Of a DNA stretch of 64,000 nucleotides, positions 46,479 to 57,396 are shown in pieces. The notes under the pieces are model-generated. The model was not told the DNA's origin, did not search any database, and worked only from the letters and a program-made list of their open reading frames with translations. The stretch comes from Muricea muricata. Its lineage: Eukaryota > Cnidaria > Anthozoa > Malacalcyonacea > Plexauridae. The stretch lies in the NCBI GenBank assembly GCA_963855995.1, contig OY979729.1, forward strand, positions 7,396,115 through 7,460,114, written 5' to 3'. The translations under genes and the position numbers were made by a program. The first letter of the stretch is position 1; every line of letters starts with the position of its first letter.

Positions 46479-47159
46479 GTCATCAAGTTCGCGTGTTCTA
46501 GATCTTTTCGTGCAGTTCGTGAGTGTTTTGAAATTGGCGACCGGCTGCCTCGTGCTGGAATTTCTTCGGAGTGGTTTACATCAAACCTGCGAGTCGAATT
46601 GTTTAATTTTTGCTTCCAAAGTTTACCACATTTATACCGTTTGTTCGTGTGCTACAGTTAAAACTCGTGTGAAGTGTGTTACATGCTATATTTCGAGAAG
46701 ACAAGTGACATGACCCAAAGTTGAAGCTATAATTCGCCAAAACAACACTTCGACAACATCGAAGATTTTAAATTCACAGAAGCAACGGGATTCGTTCAAA
46801 GCCATTAAGGATGTTCTTCTAATAGTACCTAGCAAAACCAATGGCATTTTGCGGATCATCAAAGCAAAGTACGACGGTGAAAAGCGAAGGAATCTGCAAC
46901 ACACGGCCGAATTCGCAAAATGGCGTCGGTGAGTAAATTTATCGGCACTATATATCGGCAGGTTTGCATGCTCTGTTATGTAGAATACGAGAATTATGTT
47001 TAAACAAGTGTGAAGTTTGACTAAAGCGAAAAAATTTTCGTAAAAAATACAAATAATCCATATTGCCGATGTTGTAACATAAATAATAATATACAAGGAA
47101 ATGTTTCTGGGCTGTGATTGGTTGATTCGAGTGCAGTTAATCCCAAACATCACCCAGAA

Positions 47160-47243
47160 CAGTGCAAAAATCTGTAACAACAGTGCAAAAATCTGTAACA
47201 ACAGTGCAAAAATCTGTAACAACAGTGCAAAAATCTGTAATAA
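47160..47243. repeat. 21-bp tandem repeat
   Basis: Four copies of a unit AACAGTGCAAAAATCTGTAA plus C. Found only in the right arm of the foldback element, within its extra segment. Confidence 0.96.
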
Positions 47244-47540
47244 GCTCTTTGAGCGATGGAATTTACTCGCAGAAAAAACAAAAATATGGCGGCCGAATTT
47301 TCACGTTTGCTTAAAGATTTCGTCGAAATTTCAACACAATTTGGAATTCTTCTCTGACAATTATGATCACAAAACAAACTCTAAAGTATGCTGGAACTTT
47401 GTACATAAAATTTTTAGCCATGGCTTTTATAAACATGAATTTTTTAAGCGAAGAAATTCGAGAATGAGTGCACTTGCATAATGCGAAGTTGTAAGTACAA
47501 AATGCTTGTTTGAACATTTCCTTTTCATATTATTAATAAG

Positions 47541-47697
47541 TAATAGTATAATTTCTCGTGCAATTACGGAAAACAAGCACTCGTGAGTTTTTAAAAACCG
47601 CAAATAGCGCTCGTCCTTCGGACTCGCACTATTTTGCAGTTTTTAAAAACTCACTCGTGCTTGTTTATCCGTAATTGCACTCGAAATTATACTATTA
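47541..47697. mobile_element. Nested hairpin MITE (157 bp)
   Basis: TAATAGTATAATTTC, CGTGCAATTACGG, AACAAGCAC and GTTTTTAAAAACCGCAAA at the left are mirrored by GCAGTTTTTAAAAAC, GTGCTTGTT, CCGTAATTGCAC and GAAATTATACTATTA at the right, giving a nearly perfect 70-bp stem. It lies in the right arm of the larger foldback and is absent from the left arm, so it is younger. Confidence 0.85.
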
Positions 47698-48121
47698 CCT
47701 ATACTTATGCATATTCAGCAATTTTCCCATAATAAGGTATGACCATATTCTTGGAATATATTGAAGCTAGAGATTTTTGCTTCCTAACAACCACCCCTAA
47801 TGTGACCACTCTGAACACCATAAAAGCTTAAAAACAAATGTATCTCTAATGATTCAGAAGTTGTAGTCCTAAGAAGAGGGTTATTTCTGTGGGTGCTCAT
47901 TTTCGGACATTTCGTCCCGGATTCAGGTTTGGGCAAATATGCCATCTTGTTCATCATGGTGAATTCACCCCAAAACAGTTGAGATTATCTGGGGTAAATG
48001 AAACAGATACAAAGTCCTTGACAGGTCCTAGACTACTGAGCTGTAACGCTACTTATTGGAAAAACGTCAAGTAGCACTGGTTATAATTAACCGCCATTCA
48101 ATCAATCACAGGAAAATTATT

Positions 48122-48131
48122 GGGGGGGGGG
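48122..48131. repeat. Poly-G tract (10 G)
   Basis: Located just inside the right end of the foldback element. Confidence 0.93.
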
Positions 48132-48171
48132 CAAGGCCTTTGGGCCCCCCTCCTCCGCGGTCCCTGTATTA

Positions 48172-49787
48172 GCGTTTACACAACTGCCGGGTCAACCCTT
48201 TTACACTTCGCCAACCTGGGGCGCCCTTCTCGAGACCTGGGTTGACCCAGGTTGACGAGGTACGTGTGAAAGCATGAAGATTGTGCGTAAATCTTAATGT
48301 AAACCTGGGTTGACCTAAAAACTACAAAATATCGACGCACATTCATATCGAATGAAGTTATATTCATGATTATAAATGTCAGAATTCAACGTCTTTCGGG
48401 ATATAACTGAATGACTGAAAGTGAAGATTCATCACAAAAATAATGATGTTTCTTGTCCTGTTGCCTCTAGAAGCTTTAGGATAATCAGAATAACAGTAAT
48501 ATGTTTTATTTAAAAAGTCGACCTTTTATTTACGTGCTGCACAAGTACAATATGTCAGGCTATAAAATAAGGACCATGATCAAAAGGTCTAAGGCAAAAT
48601 AGAATAGGATATGGGTACAAAATTGCCGTAACTTACCAACCTGGGTTGGCGCAACCTGACCCGGGTTGAAAACAAAGACCGGCGTTTTTACCATCCCGGG
48701 CTCGTGTAAACCGAGAAATTAATGTTTTTAATCTTTGCCGACCTGGACTCAAACGGGTGAGGCCGACAAATTATTTAACGCGTTTCAACGTGCATGTATG
48801 GCCATCATTTCTGACGGTACAGAGTTTTTGCTGGGTTTTACAAGAATTTGCAAGTACAACTGAAATTTTAAAAAGACAAATAGTCGGAATGGGGTTTTAC
48901 AGATAAATTTTGGCTTTATTTGTTTCTGCTATTTTTACATCAAGGAGATGACCTTTTTAACATTAGTCTAGAGGGAAACAATGTGCTTTTATGTGTTTGT
49001 CTGCGCTACTTCTAACTGTGCAAAATAATCCTTTGACAACCTATAGTCCAAAATTACAATTGATGTCTTGCTGCAAGGTGATCAAAATTATTGAAACGCT
49101 TTATATAGCGGCTTTATAGTTCTCAACTCATTTGTGGAATATTTGTCTGTAGATATATACCAAAGGTTATTAATGTTTTTCTGATAGAAACATGTTTTTC
49201 TTATAAGATATGCATTGACATAATACAGTATATGTGGACAATAATGTAGTGGTTGCACAAATTCTTATCAAGAGTAGACCATGTTTTAATTGAAACACTA
49301 TCTCTGCCAGGCTACTTAAATTAGTTTAAGTCATTAAATACAAATACACCATTATTTGTCTTCATTGTCTCAAGCTGCTATAAATTAAATAATTTGGTGT
49401 TTTGTCATGACTTTGTTTTCAGATGACTGTGGACAATTTTCCAAAGATTTGACTAGATGGCCTCATTTCATGTTTCTTAATGGCTCATTTTCATACTACC
49501 CTAGGCTATACCTTGCAAAATTAAATTATGGTGTTTTTTAGTTTCTTAATAATATATACAATATTATACATCCCTAAAAACTCCATCACTGAAAAGAAAT
49601 GGTGTGGTAAAATACATTATTACAAAAGCATCATGTTTTTGATGTGGTAAGTTTCTAATGTTTCATCCAGGATGAGGGTTCAGGGCAGCATTACATTACT
49701 ATGTTGACAGTCATTGTCAATTTGCTCTGAATCAGATGAGATTATCTGCCCCAAATAAAATGTATGCAAACTTGTACACAAGTCTTA
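48172..49787. other. Intron 2: no gene seen
   Basis: AT-rich. AACCTGGGTTGAC or similar words recur at 48215-48315 and 48640-48670, with CCCAGGTTGAC in inverse, suggesting a decayed TIR element of about 480 bp between 48180 and 48710. No coding content. Confidence 0.35.
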
Positions 49788-50155
49788 CACTAACTCCAAC
49801 AGTTTACAATTGTACATTTGGATATGTCAACAGTGGCTTACTGCAAATATCAAATGTAATACACAATGTAATAAACACAATGTGATATTCAGACTTGTAT
49901 TTTGTGTACTTTAGTTTTGCTATATACTTTGACTGCTTTTGTGAAGACAACTATCCTCTTCGACTATCTTACATTAACTGGGACAGTTTACAATTGTACA
50001 TTTAGACATGTCAACAGTGGCTTAGCCGGCTTACTGCAAATGTCAAATGTTAATAACACAATGTAATATTTAGGTCTTATATTTTGCGTACTTCAATTTT
50101 GCCTTATACTTTGACTGCTCTTGTAAAGACAACAATCCTCTTCGACTACATACTT
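49788..50155. repeat. 184-bp tandem duplication
   Basis: Two copies with a 184-bp period. ACAGTTTACAATTGTACATTT is at 49800 and 49984, GTCAACAGTGGCTTA occurs in both, and both end GACAACNATCCTCTTCGACTA. Copy 2 has a small insertion (GCCGGCTTA). It lies about 320 bp upstream of exon 3. Confidence 0.88.
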
Positions 50156-50478
50156 ACAACTACGTATGTTCATTTGCATCTGTCAATCACTTCTGACGTC
50201 AACATGCAGTTAATATGTTAAATGTCCATTATTATACCTAACTCAGTCAAGTTAAACATCAAGCAATTATGGTATTGAGTTCGGATAATCAGCGGAAAAA
50301 GTGAAAACTTACACCTAATCATATTGACTTCGACCAATTTGGTATTTTGGCTTTTGACTCTGCCTTGCTCAAAAGTGGTTTATCATTTAACAGTTATACT
50401 TGTTTTGAAACGTTAAAATTAAGTTTTCATTGTACTGGTAAATATTTAAGATTTATCTTATCCATTCTTGGTTTATAG
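50156..50478. other. Intron 2, right edge before exon 3
   Basis: AT-rich. The acceptor region TATCCATTCTTGGTTTATAG ends at 50478. No other feature. Confidence 0.5.
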
Positions 50479-50867
50479 GTATTTATTTTGGCAAGAAGGT
50501 GGAGGGTTTTTACGACGTATCAGTTTGGCTACTCACGAGATGCTGACTTTGGAAATGAGGGTTATTGTTGGTTCAATTATTAAACTTGACTGCGTCAAGA
50601 AACAAGTGTATGGTTTCAAGCAAAAATCCGGTAATGAGTATATATCTGCAAGTGATTATGATGGCGGAAATCAGAGGAAGATCACTAGTGGAGCATTTAG
50701 GTATTATATACTCGGTGTATTTAATGGTTCGCTGTACTTCATGAATAACGATAGATCACAGATAAAGGAAATGGATGCATCAAACGAGACTGTTATTCGA
50801 AGAATTGCAGTGGACAGAAATGACTACGGGGACCTGATTGTTGTACACAACTCTCTGCAACCATTAG
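50479..50867 (+). CDS. Exon 3: second half of the YWTD beta-propeller
   Basis: The acceptor is GGTTTATAG and the donor is TTAG|GTAAGT with GT at 50868-50869. The exon enters in phase 2 and leaves in phase 1. Joining to exon 2 across 42.5 kb restores the blade 4 motif: exon 2 ends AVDSNAG and exon 3 opens YLFWQE, the YWTD position. Blade 5 follows (IIKLDCVKKQVYGF, SASDYDGGNQRKI), then blade 6 (LGVFNGSLYFMNN, IKEMDASNETV), then DLIVVHNSLQP. With exon 2 this makes six blades and about 256 residues, the usual size of the domain. A phase-1 end is typical where an EGF-like exon follows, as in LDLR and LRP, but no such exon was seen before the window ends. Confidence 0.87.
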
Positions 50868-52170
50868 GTAAGTTATAATAATATGTATCCTTAGGCTTAA
50901 AAAATTACCTTTGGTTCCAGTTTCATGTCATGAAAAAAATTAGGGTTGGTAGGTCAGAAAAAAATGTTTTCAATGATTTTTTCATGGTTTTGACGGTTTT
51001 GAATAAACTAGAGATGAATTTAAGCAATTTATTGTTGTTTCGTTTGCGCGTCTAAACCGTGAAGATTCCGGAACACAAAACGCGTCATGTAATTGCGTTC
51101 CTTGCACGAACAATTTCGTCTTGAATTAAAGAACAAAACAGGATAAAGCTCGGTTAATCAGGTTGAAAAAATAATAGGGTCGCCAAAAAAATAGTGTTTG
51201 TTGGGCAACAGAATCTTACAATTAGAACTGCAAAAAGCCAAATTTTTGCATGCGTAATCGAGTCACCACCATTTACATTCCGTCTGTTCGAAACATAATG
51301 TAGTTAGGGATAGACAGTTCAAAATCATAATAATCTGAGCTGAAATGGCTTTCTGTCGCACAAATTATATCAGGGTCTCAATCTCAAACCAAAATAAATA
51401 ACACTATCATTTTGTTTCTCAAACAGTTGGCATTGGTACAAGTCAGCTTAAATTTGTTTTCTTCCCTGTCGACTTCTACTCAGCTTGACTGGGCTTGTTT
51501 TCCTTTCTCTGTTTGGCCTCGTGTAGGAAATTTGCTTCCCTCTGCATCTTCGATAGATCAGGATTTATCCAATAACTATCTTTAGATTTTACTCATTTCC
51601 TATGATACCAACTGGACATTTCAGATTTCTCGAAGGACACGAGAAGATATCTCACTATTACTCTCGTATCTTGAATTTCGAGAATATCTTGCACTTTCGC
51701 GATATCGTAATCTCCTTTGCATACTTGATTCGTAATTGCACTTACATTGCGAATAATTTACTTACATTATACTTTTAAAATAACATTATACTTACAGCGA
51801 TCTTGTTCAACAATGTCATCCTCAATTTTCTGCATACCCTTCACTCCCACTACTGCAGACGATTTCTCAAACATTCTCGTCCTAGAGACTCTTGTGCCTC
51901 CTCTGTAACCGATGTGTAAGTTCTAGTAGACTGTTCTTCGGCTTCCTTGACTACTGTGGTGAGCAAGGCTGGCAATATGTACATTACTTCTTCCAACGTA
52001 AAATCTTTCACTTGACAAACTGATTCTTTCAGTTACAAGACATAGCACTTTGGACACTGCCATTCTTGTGTGACTCCTGCCACATTGAATACCGCGACAC
52101 ATAACCGCTTACTTCGAACACTGTAAACACGCCACATTGAATATTTTCTTTCTTGTAGTGATGGTTTTCT
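50868..52170. other. Intron 3, left part: no gene seen
   Basis: Non-coding. From 51450 the sequence becomes pyrimidine-rich and could be flank, or the 3' LTR region of the BEL/Pao element whose coding part starts at 57.8 kb, if the intact BEL/Pao element at 52.2 kb landed inside it. That was not provable here. Confidence 0.4.
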
Positions 52171-52175
52171 GACTG

Positions 52176-52314
52176 TGTAACCGCCTCGACTTATTCAATC
52201 GAACTAAAATACCTTTTATTCAAAGCACACCTTAAATACTGATTACACCTAATCTACATATATTAATGTACATATTTACGTAGGAACACACCCCCCCCCC
52301 CTTACGTGCCTACA
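52176..52314 (-). repeat. BEL/Pao element 1, 3' LTR
   Basis: 139 bp. The plus strand reads TGTAACCGCCTCGAC through CTTACGTGCCTACA. It contains an 11-C run (52291-52301) that is ACACACCCC in the other LTR. The purine tract for plus-strand priming abuts it on the right. Confidence 0.93.
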
Positions 52315-52410
52315 TACTCCCCACCGATGGGGAGTAATTTAACGACTCCATCTCTACTTGAGACACGTCGGTATTGTTACACACGAATATTCGCGTCAAT
52401 ATCCTTCACA

Positions 52411-52755
52411 CTATCTTTCACACTCTTCTAGTAAGCTAATGTTCACGACTGGTCGCGATAAAACAGTATCTTTTGTTTTTATTTCTACTGTTCTTACTTT
52501 AGCATCCCGACCGGGGTTCGCCTTCTTTGCAACAGCAGTAGGCCAAAGTCCTCTTGGTATTCTTTTTTCATGCACCAAAACTAAATCTCCGACGCGAACG
52601 TCACGCTGAGGCTTTATCCATTTTTGGCGTAAATGTAGCGTAGTTAAATATTCTTGAATCCATCGAGACCAAAAATGGTTTGAAAGGATTTGAGCTTGCT
52701 TCCATCTTCTTCGACTCAAGATTGTATCGTTTGCTGAAATCCCCCATAGGTACAA
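52411..52755 (-). pseudogene. BEL/Pao 1 C-terminal domain (DUF5641-like)
   Basis: RRRWKQAQILSNHFWSRW and EYLTTLHLRQKW are followed by VRVGDLVLVHEKRIPRGLWP, the conserved post-integrase domain of BEL/Pao pol. It ends 97 bases before the LTR. It is the end of the same polyprotein as the upstream blocks, in a shifted frame. Confidence 0.85.
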
Positions 52756-52888
52756 CTACAGCAGGCTTCTGCAGTAAAAAATGAGCAGGAGTAATCGCGG
52801 TTGCATCGGCTGCGTCTTCACTCGATCTTGTTAAAGGACGAGAGTTTAGTATTGACTCGACCTCGCAGAAGACTGTCCGTAATACATG

Positions 52889-53392
52889 CTATTTTACCAG
52901 GGCGCCCTTTAGGATAGCTTTCAGGGAACGCTTTATTTCTTTAATTAACCTTTCCCACACTCCCGCGAAATGTGGAGCATTTGGTGGATGGAATATCCAA
53001 TTAATTCCTCGATCAGATAATCGTTGTTTGAGGTTCTCATCACTCCAGGTTTTCGCTGCGTTCTTCAATTCTATATCAGCTCCTCGGAAGTTACTTCCGC
53101 AGTCTGATCGTATCTCTTTCGGAGTGCCACGTCGAGCAATAAACTGTCGCAAAGTATTAATATAATCATCAGTTTCCAACGAAGGCGTAACTTCCAGGTG
53201 TATCGCACGTGTTACCATACAAGAGAAAATGCATCCCCATCTCTTTCGCGTGGACCGACCTTGCTTTATTAACAGTGGGCCGAGCATATCGATTCCTACG
53301 CAGGTGAAGGGGTTCGTACGCAGCGACTCGACATTTAGGAAGAGGAGCCATTTGTTGATGGAGTTTTGGAGCGTGCCCTTTCCTACCCACAA
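52889..53392 (-). pseudogene. BEL/Pao 1 integrase core
   Basis: DDE core with the triad visible: Asp35 in VGIDMLGPL, Asp97 in EIRSDCGSNF and Glu147 in AGVWERLIKE, with TRAIHLEVTPSL between, typical of BEL/Pao. The N-terminal start overlaps the zinc-binding block in another frame, so a frameshift lies near 53.35-53.39 kb. The frame ends GALVK just before a stop. The catalytic residues are intact. Confidence 0.88.
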
Positions 53393-53963
53393 AACACTTG
53401 TTAATTATTTTTCTAACCAGCGACCGGGCCTTACAGATCCAGAATCTTTCACGTAGGAGATTTAAAGTGTGTTCTTGCCCAATATTGCCATTGTCACAGT
53501 GGATGTGTCTTGCTAATAGCTGTGATACCCAGTGGTGTTTCGGCAGCACTGGTGGAAACTTTGCATCATAGCTTAAAGGTGCAAGCTCCAATCTGCTCCC
53601 CACTCGGATCACACCGTCGTCGCCAACAAAAGGATTCAGCCTTGCGATATTGCTTGTCACTTTAACACTCTTCTTCTTATTGAGATCAGTGTACTCTTCG
53701 GAGTACACTTGTATCAGCAGATTCTTAAACCTTGTTAGCCACACGATCTTTGCTTTGAGTACGTTCCAAGATAAATATCGTTCTAATAGTTCGTATATAG
53801 CCGGTTTTTTTACCTCGACTAACGAATTGGATTGGATTAGAACGTCACGGTCTTCTTCTAGTACTTGTGGTAGACTCGTCTGTGGCCAGTTCGCCTCTGG
53901 GGTTTTCAGAAACGATGGACCAACTAACCATCGACATTGGGATGTCATATCAGATGGTTTCAT
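53393..53963 (-). pseudogene. BEL/Pao 1 integrase zinc-binding region and preceding connection
   Basis: The frame contains QCRWLVGPSFLK and WPQTSLPQV, then LNPFVGDDGVIRVGSRL and the H2C2-like block ARHIHCDNGNIG...LNLLRERFWI...VRKIINKC. It runs on to 53169 in a frame that does not match the integrase core after about 53390. The usual CxxC is represented by a single Cys (NKCFVGRKG). Confidence 0.82.
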
Positions 53964-54208
53964 TCCACGAAAGGCGTCATCGCCTGGATTCTCTTTGCTT
54001 GGTCAGTATTTCCATTGTTGTACCTTAGATTTCTTTCTGATTTCCGCTATGCGATTGCCAACGTAAACACAGAATCTTTTTTCTTCGTTTCGAATATACT
54101 TAAGTACAACTTCGGAATCGGTTCAGTAATAAATCTTACTGAATGACATCTCGATTTCGTGCTGTACTAGTTCACAGACTCGAGCAGACAAAACCGCGGC
54201 TTGAAGCT

Positions 54209-54541
54209 CTAGACGAGGTATAGATATTTTTCGTAGAGGTGCAGCTCGAGATTTTCCAACACACGAGCGCACATCACTCTCCTATCGGTAAATTCAGTCG
54301 GAATGTACGACGCCGCTCCATACCCTATTTCACTGGCATCAGAGAAGTTGTGTAGCTGGATTTCTTTGACACACTTTCTCGTATCACCGTGACTCGTCTG
54401 GCTGGGTTTCTTTTCTTTGGATTTATAACAGCGTGGAATTTTAACCTTTGTAAGGGCTAAGAGATCGTTTTTCCATTGTCTCCAGTCTCCTAGCTCCGCT
54501 TCAGGAAGTCGTTCGTCCCATTCAGCTTTCGTTCGCCACAA
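54209..54541 (-). pseudogene. BEL/Pao 1 RNase H region (partial)
   Basis: WDERLPEAELGDWRQWKNDL is the linker motif between RT and RNase H. It is followed by VKEIQLHNFSDASEIGYGAA, the RNase H DAS motif with its catalytic Asp. The block breaks near 54200, and 53964-54208 carries decayed continuation with stops. Confidence 0.82.
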
Positions 54542-54556
54542 CTTCTGTAGAAATAT

Positions 54557-55633
54557 TTAAGCTAACAGTGTTACTGGCGCGGCGAAGCCCAGTGGATCGT
54601 ATAACGAGGCAACTGTAGACAAAATCCCTCTCTTCGTCTCCGGTTTGTCTACGTCGACAATCTTGAATTGGAAAACATCTTCTTCAACATTCCATTGAAG
54701 GGCCAGCGCTCGTGATATTGGAAGTTTATCTATGCTCAAGTTCAGCATTGGATCTGCTCGTTCTGACTCCGGAATAGTAGCTAGAACTTGCTTGCTTGAG
54801 CTAATCCATTTGGTCAAGCAGAATCCTCTCCTTCGGAGAAGTGCCATTAAATCGCTGGCGAGTTGTATTGCGTCGTTATCATCAGGAACCGACTTCAATA
54901 GATCGTCCACGTAGAAATCCTTTTCCACGGCATTCACAGTCATTTTATTGAAATCACAGCTGTTATCTCTTGCTGTTTTCTTTAATGCATAATTAGCAAT
55001 AGAGGGGGAATCTTTGGCACCAAATATGTGAACGTTCATGCAGTATTCGTCTGGGTTATCATGGACACCATTTGTAGACCACAGAAACCCCAAGGAATCT
55101 CGGTCCTTTTCGGGTACTTTCACCTGGTGGAACATCTCTTGGACATCGGCGGCAATTGCTACTTGTTCTTTGCGAAATCTAAAAAGCACTTCGACTATCT
55201 CGTTAGCCAAGTTAGGGCCATGTATGAGGTTTCCATTTAATGATGTGCCTTTAAATTTAGCTGCAGCATCAAATACTATACGGATCTTTCCAGGCTTGGC
55301 TTGGTGATACACGGGATGGTGGGGAAGATACCAAATTGTCGGAGAAGTTTTATTGATTTCTTCGGGTCGTAACTTGCTTGCGTATCCCTTTTCGACGTAT
55401 TCTTCTATTTCGGATTGGTACTTCTTGTTTAAATCTTCGTCCCTTTTCAGTCGGGTTTTGAGGTGCTGATAACGCTTGAGGGCAACGTCACGGTTGTTTG
55501 GTAGTTGAGGGTTGTCAACTTTCCACAGCATGCCAATTTCATAATGTCCATTGACAACTCTAGTAGATCCTTCCATCATCTTTTCTGCTTTCTTACCTTC
55601 ATTAGACATAACTCTTTTAATACTGGTGACCAC
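54557..55633 (-). pseudogene. BEL/Pao 1 reverse transcriptase
   Basis: A 358-residue frame with the BEL/Pao RT signature: YVEKGYASKLRPEE, TIWYLPHHPVYHQAKPGK, RIVFDAAAKFKGTSLN (91-132), the first catalytic Asp in IAADVQEMFHQV (Asp163), FGAKDSPSIANYAL (204-217) and the catalytic YVDDLL at 241-246. The last part (LSTVASLYDPLGFAAPVTLL) leads into the RNase H block in another frame. This is the best-preserved part of the element. Confidence 0.92.
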
Positions 55634-56165
55634 GCTAAGACCATCGTCATGGAAAACCGCTTTACTTTATTAAAAACCATTTCTTCTATAGCTGTGTTTG
55701 AATGCTGTAACAGGTTAACCTCAACTTGACTTGTCCGAAGTTTGTTCGTTGGTCCCATTAAGGCCCAACCTAATTTGTATTTAAATCCCCAGGGTTCTTC
55801 TACGCCGCCTGTCTTAACTTGTTCAGTTATGAACATCTCGGGATTATCAGCTCCGATTAGAATGAGGATATCATCCAGTTCTACTTGGGGAAAGTCGATG
55901 TCTGGCTGTACGTCATCCTTGGTTGGCGCAACTTTCAGCTGTACATCTAGACTATCAGTCACGATGACGTTTCGGACCAACAACTTCGCGCCGTCTGTCA
56001 CCAAGTCAGCAGATTCCCTAGATGACGTCAACCTTCTCGGCTTCAATCGAGGTCGTTCCAGTCAATGACTTTACGGACAATGTGCCTTTCTGACCCTCAA
56101 GACTGAGTTTCTTTGCCAGGTTGGTATGGATAAACGAAGCTTCACTTGCTTGATTCAAGAGAGCA
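55576..56165 (-). pseudogene. BEL/Pao 1 protease and linker region
   Basis: ILIGADNPEMFITEQVK and KYKLGWALMGP, conserved between protease and RT in BEL/Pao, lie in 55576-56046. Upstream, in another frame, the stretch TYALLNQASEASFI marks the aspartic protease active site. The expected catalytic Asp (LLD) is Asn (AAT), so the protease is probably dead. A stop separates it from the linker frame near 56030. Confidence 0.78.
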
Positions 56166-57297
56166 TACGTAGTTGTCTCCAGCCCATCAGACCATGGACT
56201 TTTACAGCCACTACTGGAAGCGCGGTTGTGCCTCTTATAGGATCGCCAGAAAACTTTATTATTTCAATTGGTGGTGTATGTGATAAACTAGCAAGCGTTT
56301 CAGCAAGCTGGTGTATTACGTTCGTGCCTGTCTCTCTATCGCTATTGTTGACGACAGAATAGTTCTGTAAACCTCGTTTCGGGTCAGCAAAGTTAAACTG
56401 TCCCTTTGTTCTCGCAGATTCGGTCGGCAAATTATAGTATTCAAATTTAGGCGCTTCAGTAGGCTTACTGAAATCTGCATAATTGTATAATTTCTCGTCG
56501 ATATATAACAATTGTTCGTCCTCGGCAGCGTGTCGCTCTTCTAACTTAGCGATTTCAATTTCGTCCTTTAGCTTTTGTCGTTCTAAAAGCTGGCGCATTT
56601 CTAAATTCCGAAGTTCAACGGTTTTCTCAATTTCTTGTTGATCATGTAGATGATTTAAGCATAGTTCCACCTTTTCACGCTTCAGTTGAGCCTTACGGGA
56701 TTTTGAGCTTGCTGCTGATTTTGCACTGGACGTTAGTGAACTAAAAGAGCCTACACTAACGCAACTTCTTGTCTCGAAATCATCTCGAGTAACCTTTTCG
56801 TCAACGCGCGATTGAAGATATTGACTAACTTTAGCTAATAGTTCCGGTTTTTTTGCTACTTGCTGTTCGTATACCTCCGTGGCGCTCGCTACGCTTAACT
56901 GATTGTGATTAGCAAATAACAATATTTCATGATGTACTAGACTGAATCGTTCCCATTGTATATTAAATAACTGGACTAGTTCCTTCACTGCATCTTCGTT
57001 TTTAGCATCAAATAAAAGTACACTTATCTTATTATTGAGCTCAGTTAGATGTCCCTGATGTTCACTTCTTGATCTCTGCAACTTTAACATTTTTTCGTGG
57101 TTAACAGCGTCTTGATCCAAACGCACATTCGGCCTTCTTTCCCGTCTATCAATCCGATATACGTCCTGACGAACTGCTCCATACTGGACATCGTCAACTT
57201 TATCTCCCGCCTTCGAACTTGCTCGTCTTAACTGTTCATTTACGAGCTCATCGGTTCTCGCTTCTAGTACGCCATCCTCGAGTGACCCAAGTCCCAA
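56155..57297 (-). pseudogene. BEL/Pao 1 Gag, internally deleted
   Basis: A 380-residue frame opening MGLGSLEDGV. It has a long charged, helix-rich middle (about residues 60-270, coiled coil, including EIEKTVELRNLEMRQLLE) and then EIIKFSGDP, the entry to the BEL/Pao capsid domain. Immediately after FSGDP the sequence continues RGTTALPVVAVKVHG, which belongs to the protease entry. The capsid domain and zinc knuckles are therefore missing, removed by a deletion at about 56240. The last residues are out of frame with the protease motif. Confidence 0.85.
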
Positions 57298-57396
57298 AGC
57301 GTCGCTATATATTTCTAATCTGTCACGTTCTGCAATTTCTCACCGAGGTCTACAACACTCGGGTCAACTGAAAACAACTGAGAAACGTCTATATCC

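Larger units (their letters stand above)
45243..48166. mobile_element. Nearly palindromic foldback element (2.9 kb)
   Basis: The ends are CAGGGACCAC and its inverted partner GCGGTCCCTG, flanked by a direct TATTA (45238-45242 and 48167-48171). The left arm up to about 46320 is mirrored by 46455-46680 and then 46870-48166, including GTTTAAACATAATTCTCG, CCGATATATAGTGCCGA, ATGGCGTCGGTGAG (minus on the left, plus on the right) and AACAACCACCCC. The right arm has extra DNA at 47087-47706. No transposase is encoded. The ends look hAT-like, but a 5-bp duplication does not fit hAT, so the superfamily is open. Confidence 0.8.

Noticed and set aside
46686-47222. 178-codon minus-strand frame as a gene
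   Set aside because: It runs across the inverted arm and the 21-bp repeats (repeated LLQIFAL). It is the mirror of frames in the other arm and has no domain, so the length reflects repeat structure.
47101-47481. 126-codon plus-strand frame as a gene
   Set aside because: Its N-terminal part is translated 21-bp tandem repeat (CNNSAKI) and the rest has no recognisable domain.
50868-52170. EGF-like exon expected after exon 3
   Set aside because: No frame here has the cysteine spacing of an EGF domain after a plausible acceptor. The next exon is presumably beyond the window.
53650-54066. 138-codon plus-strand frame
   Set aside because: It is antisense to the BEL/Pao polyprotein and has no domain of its own.
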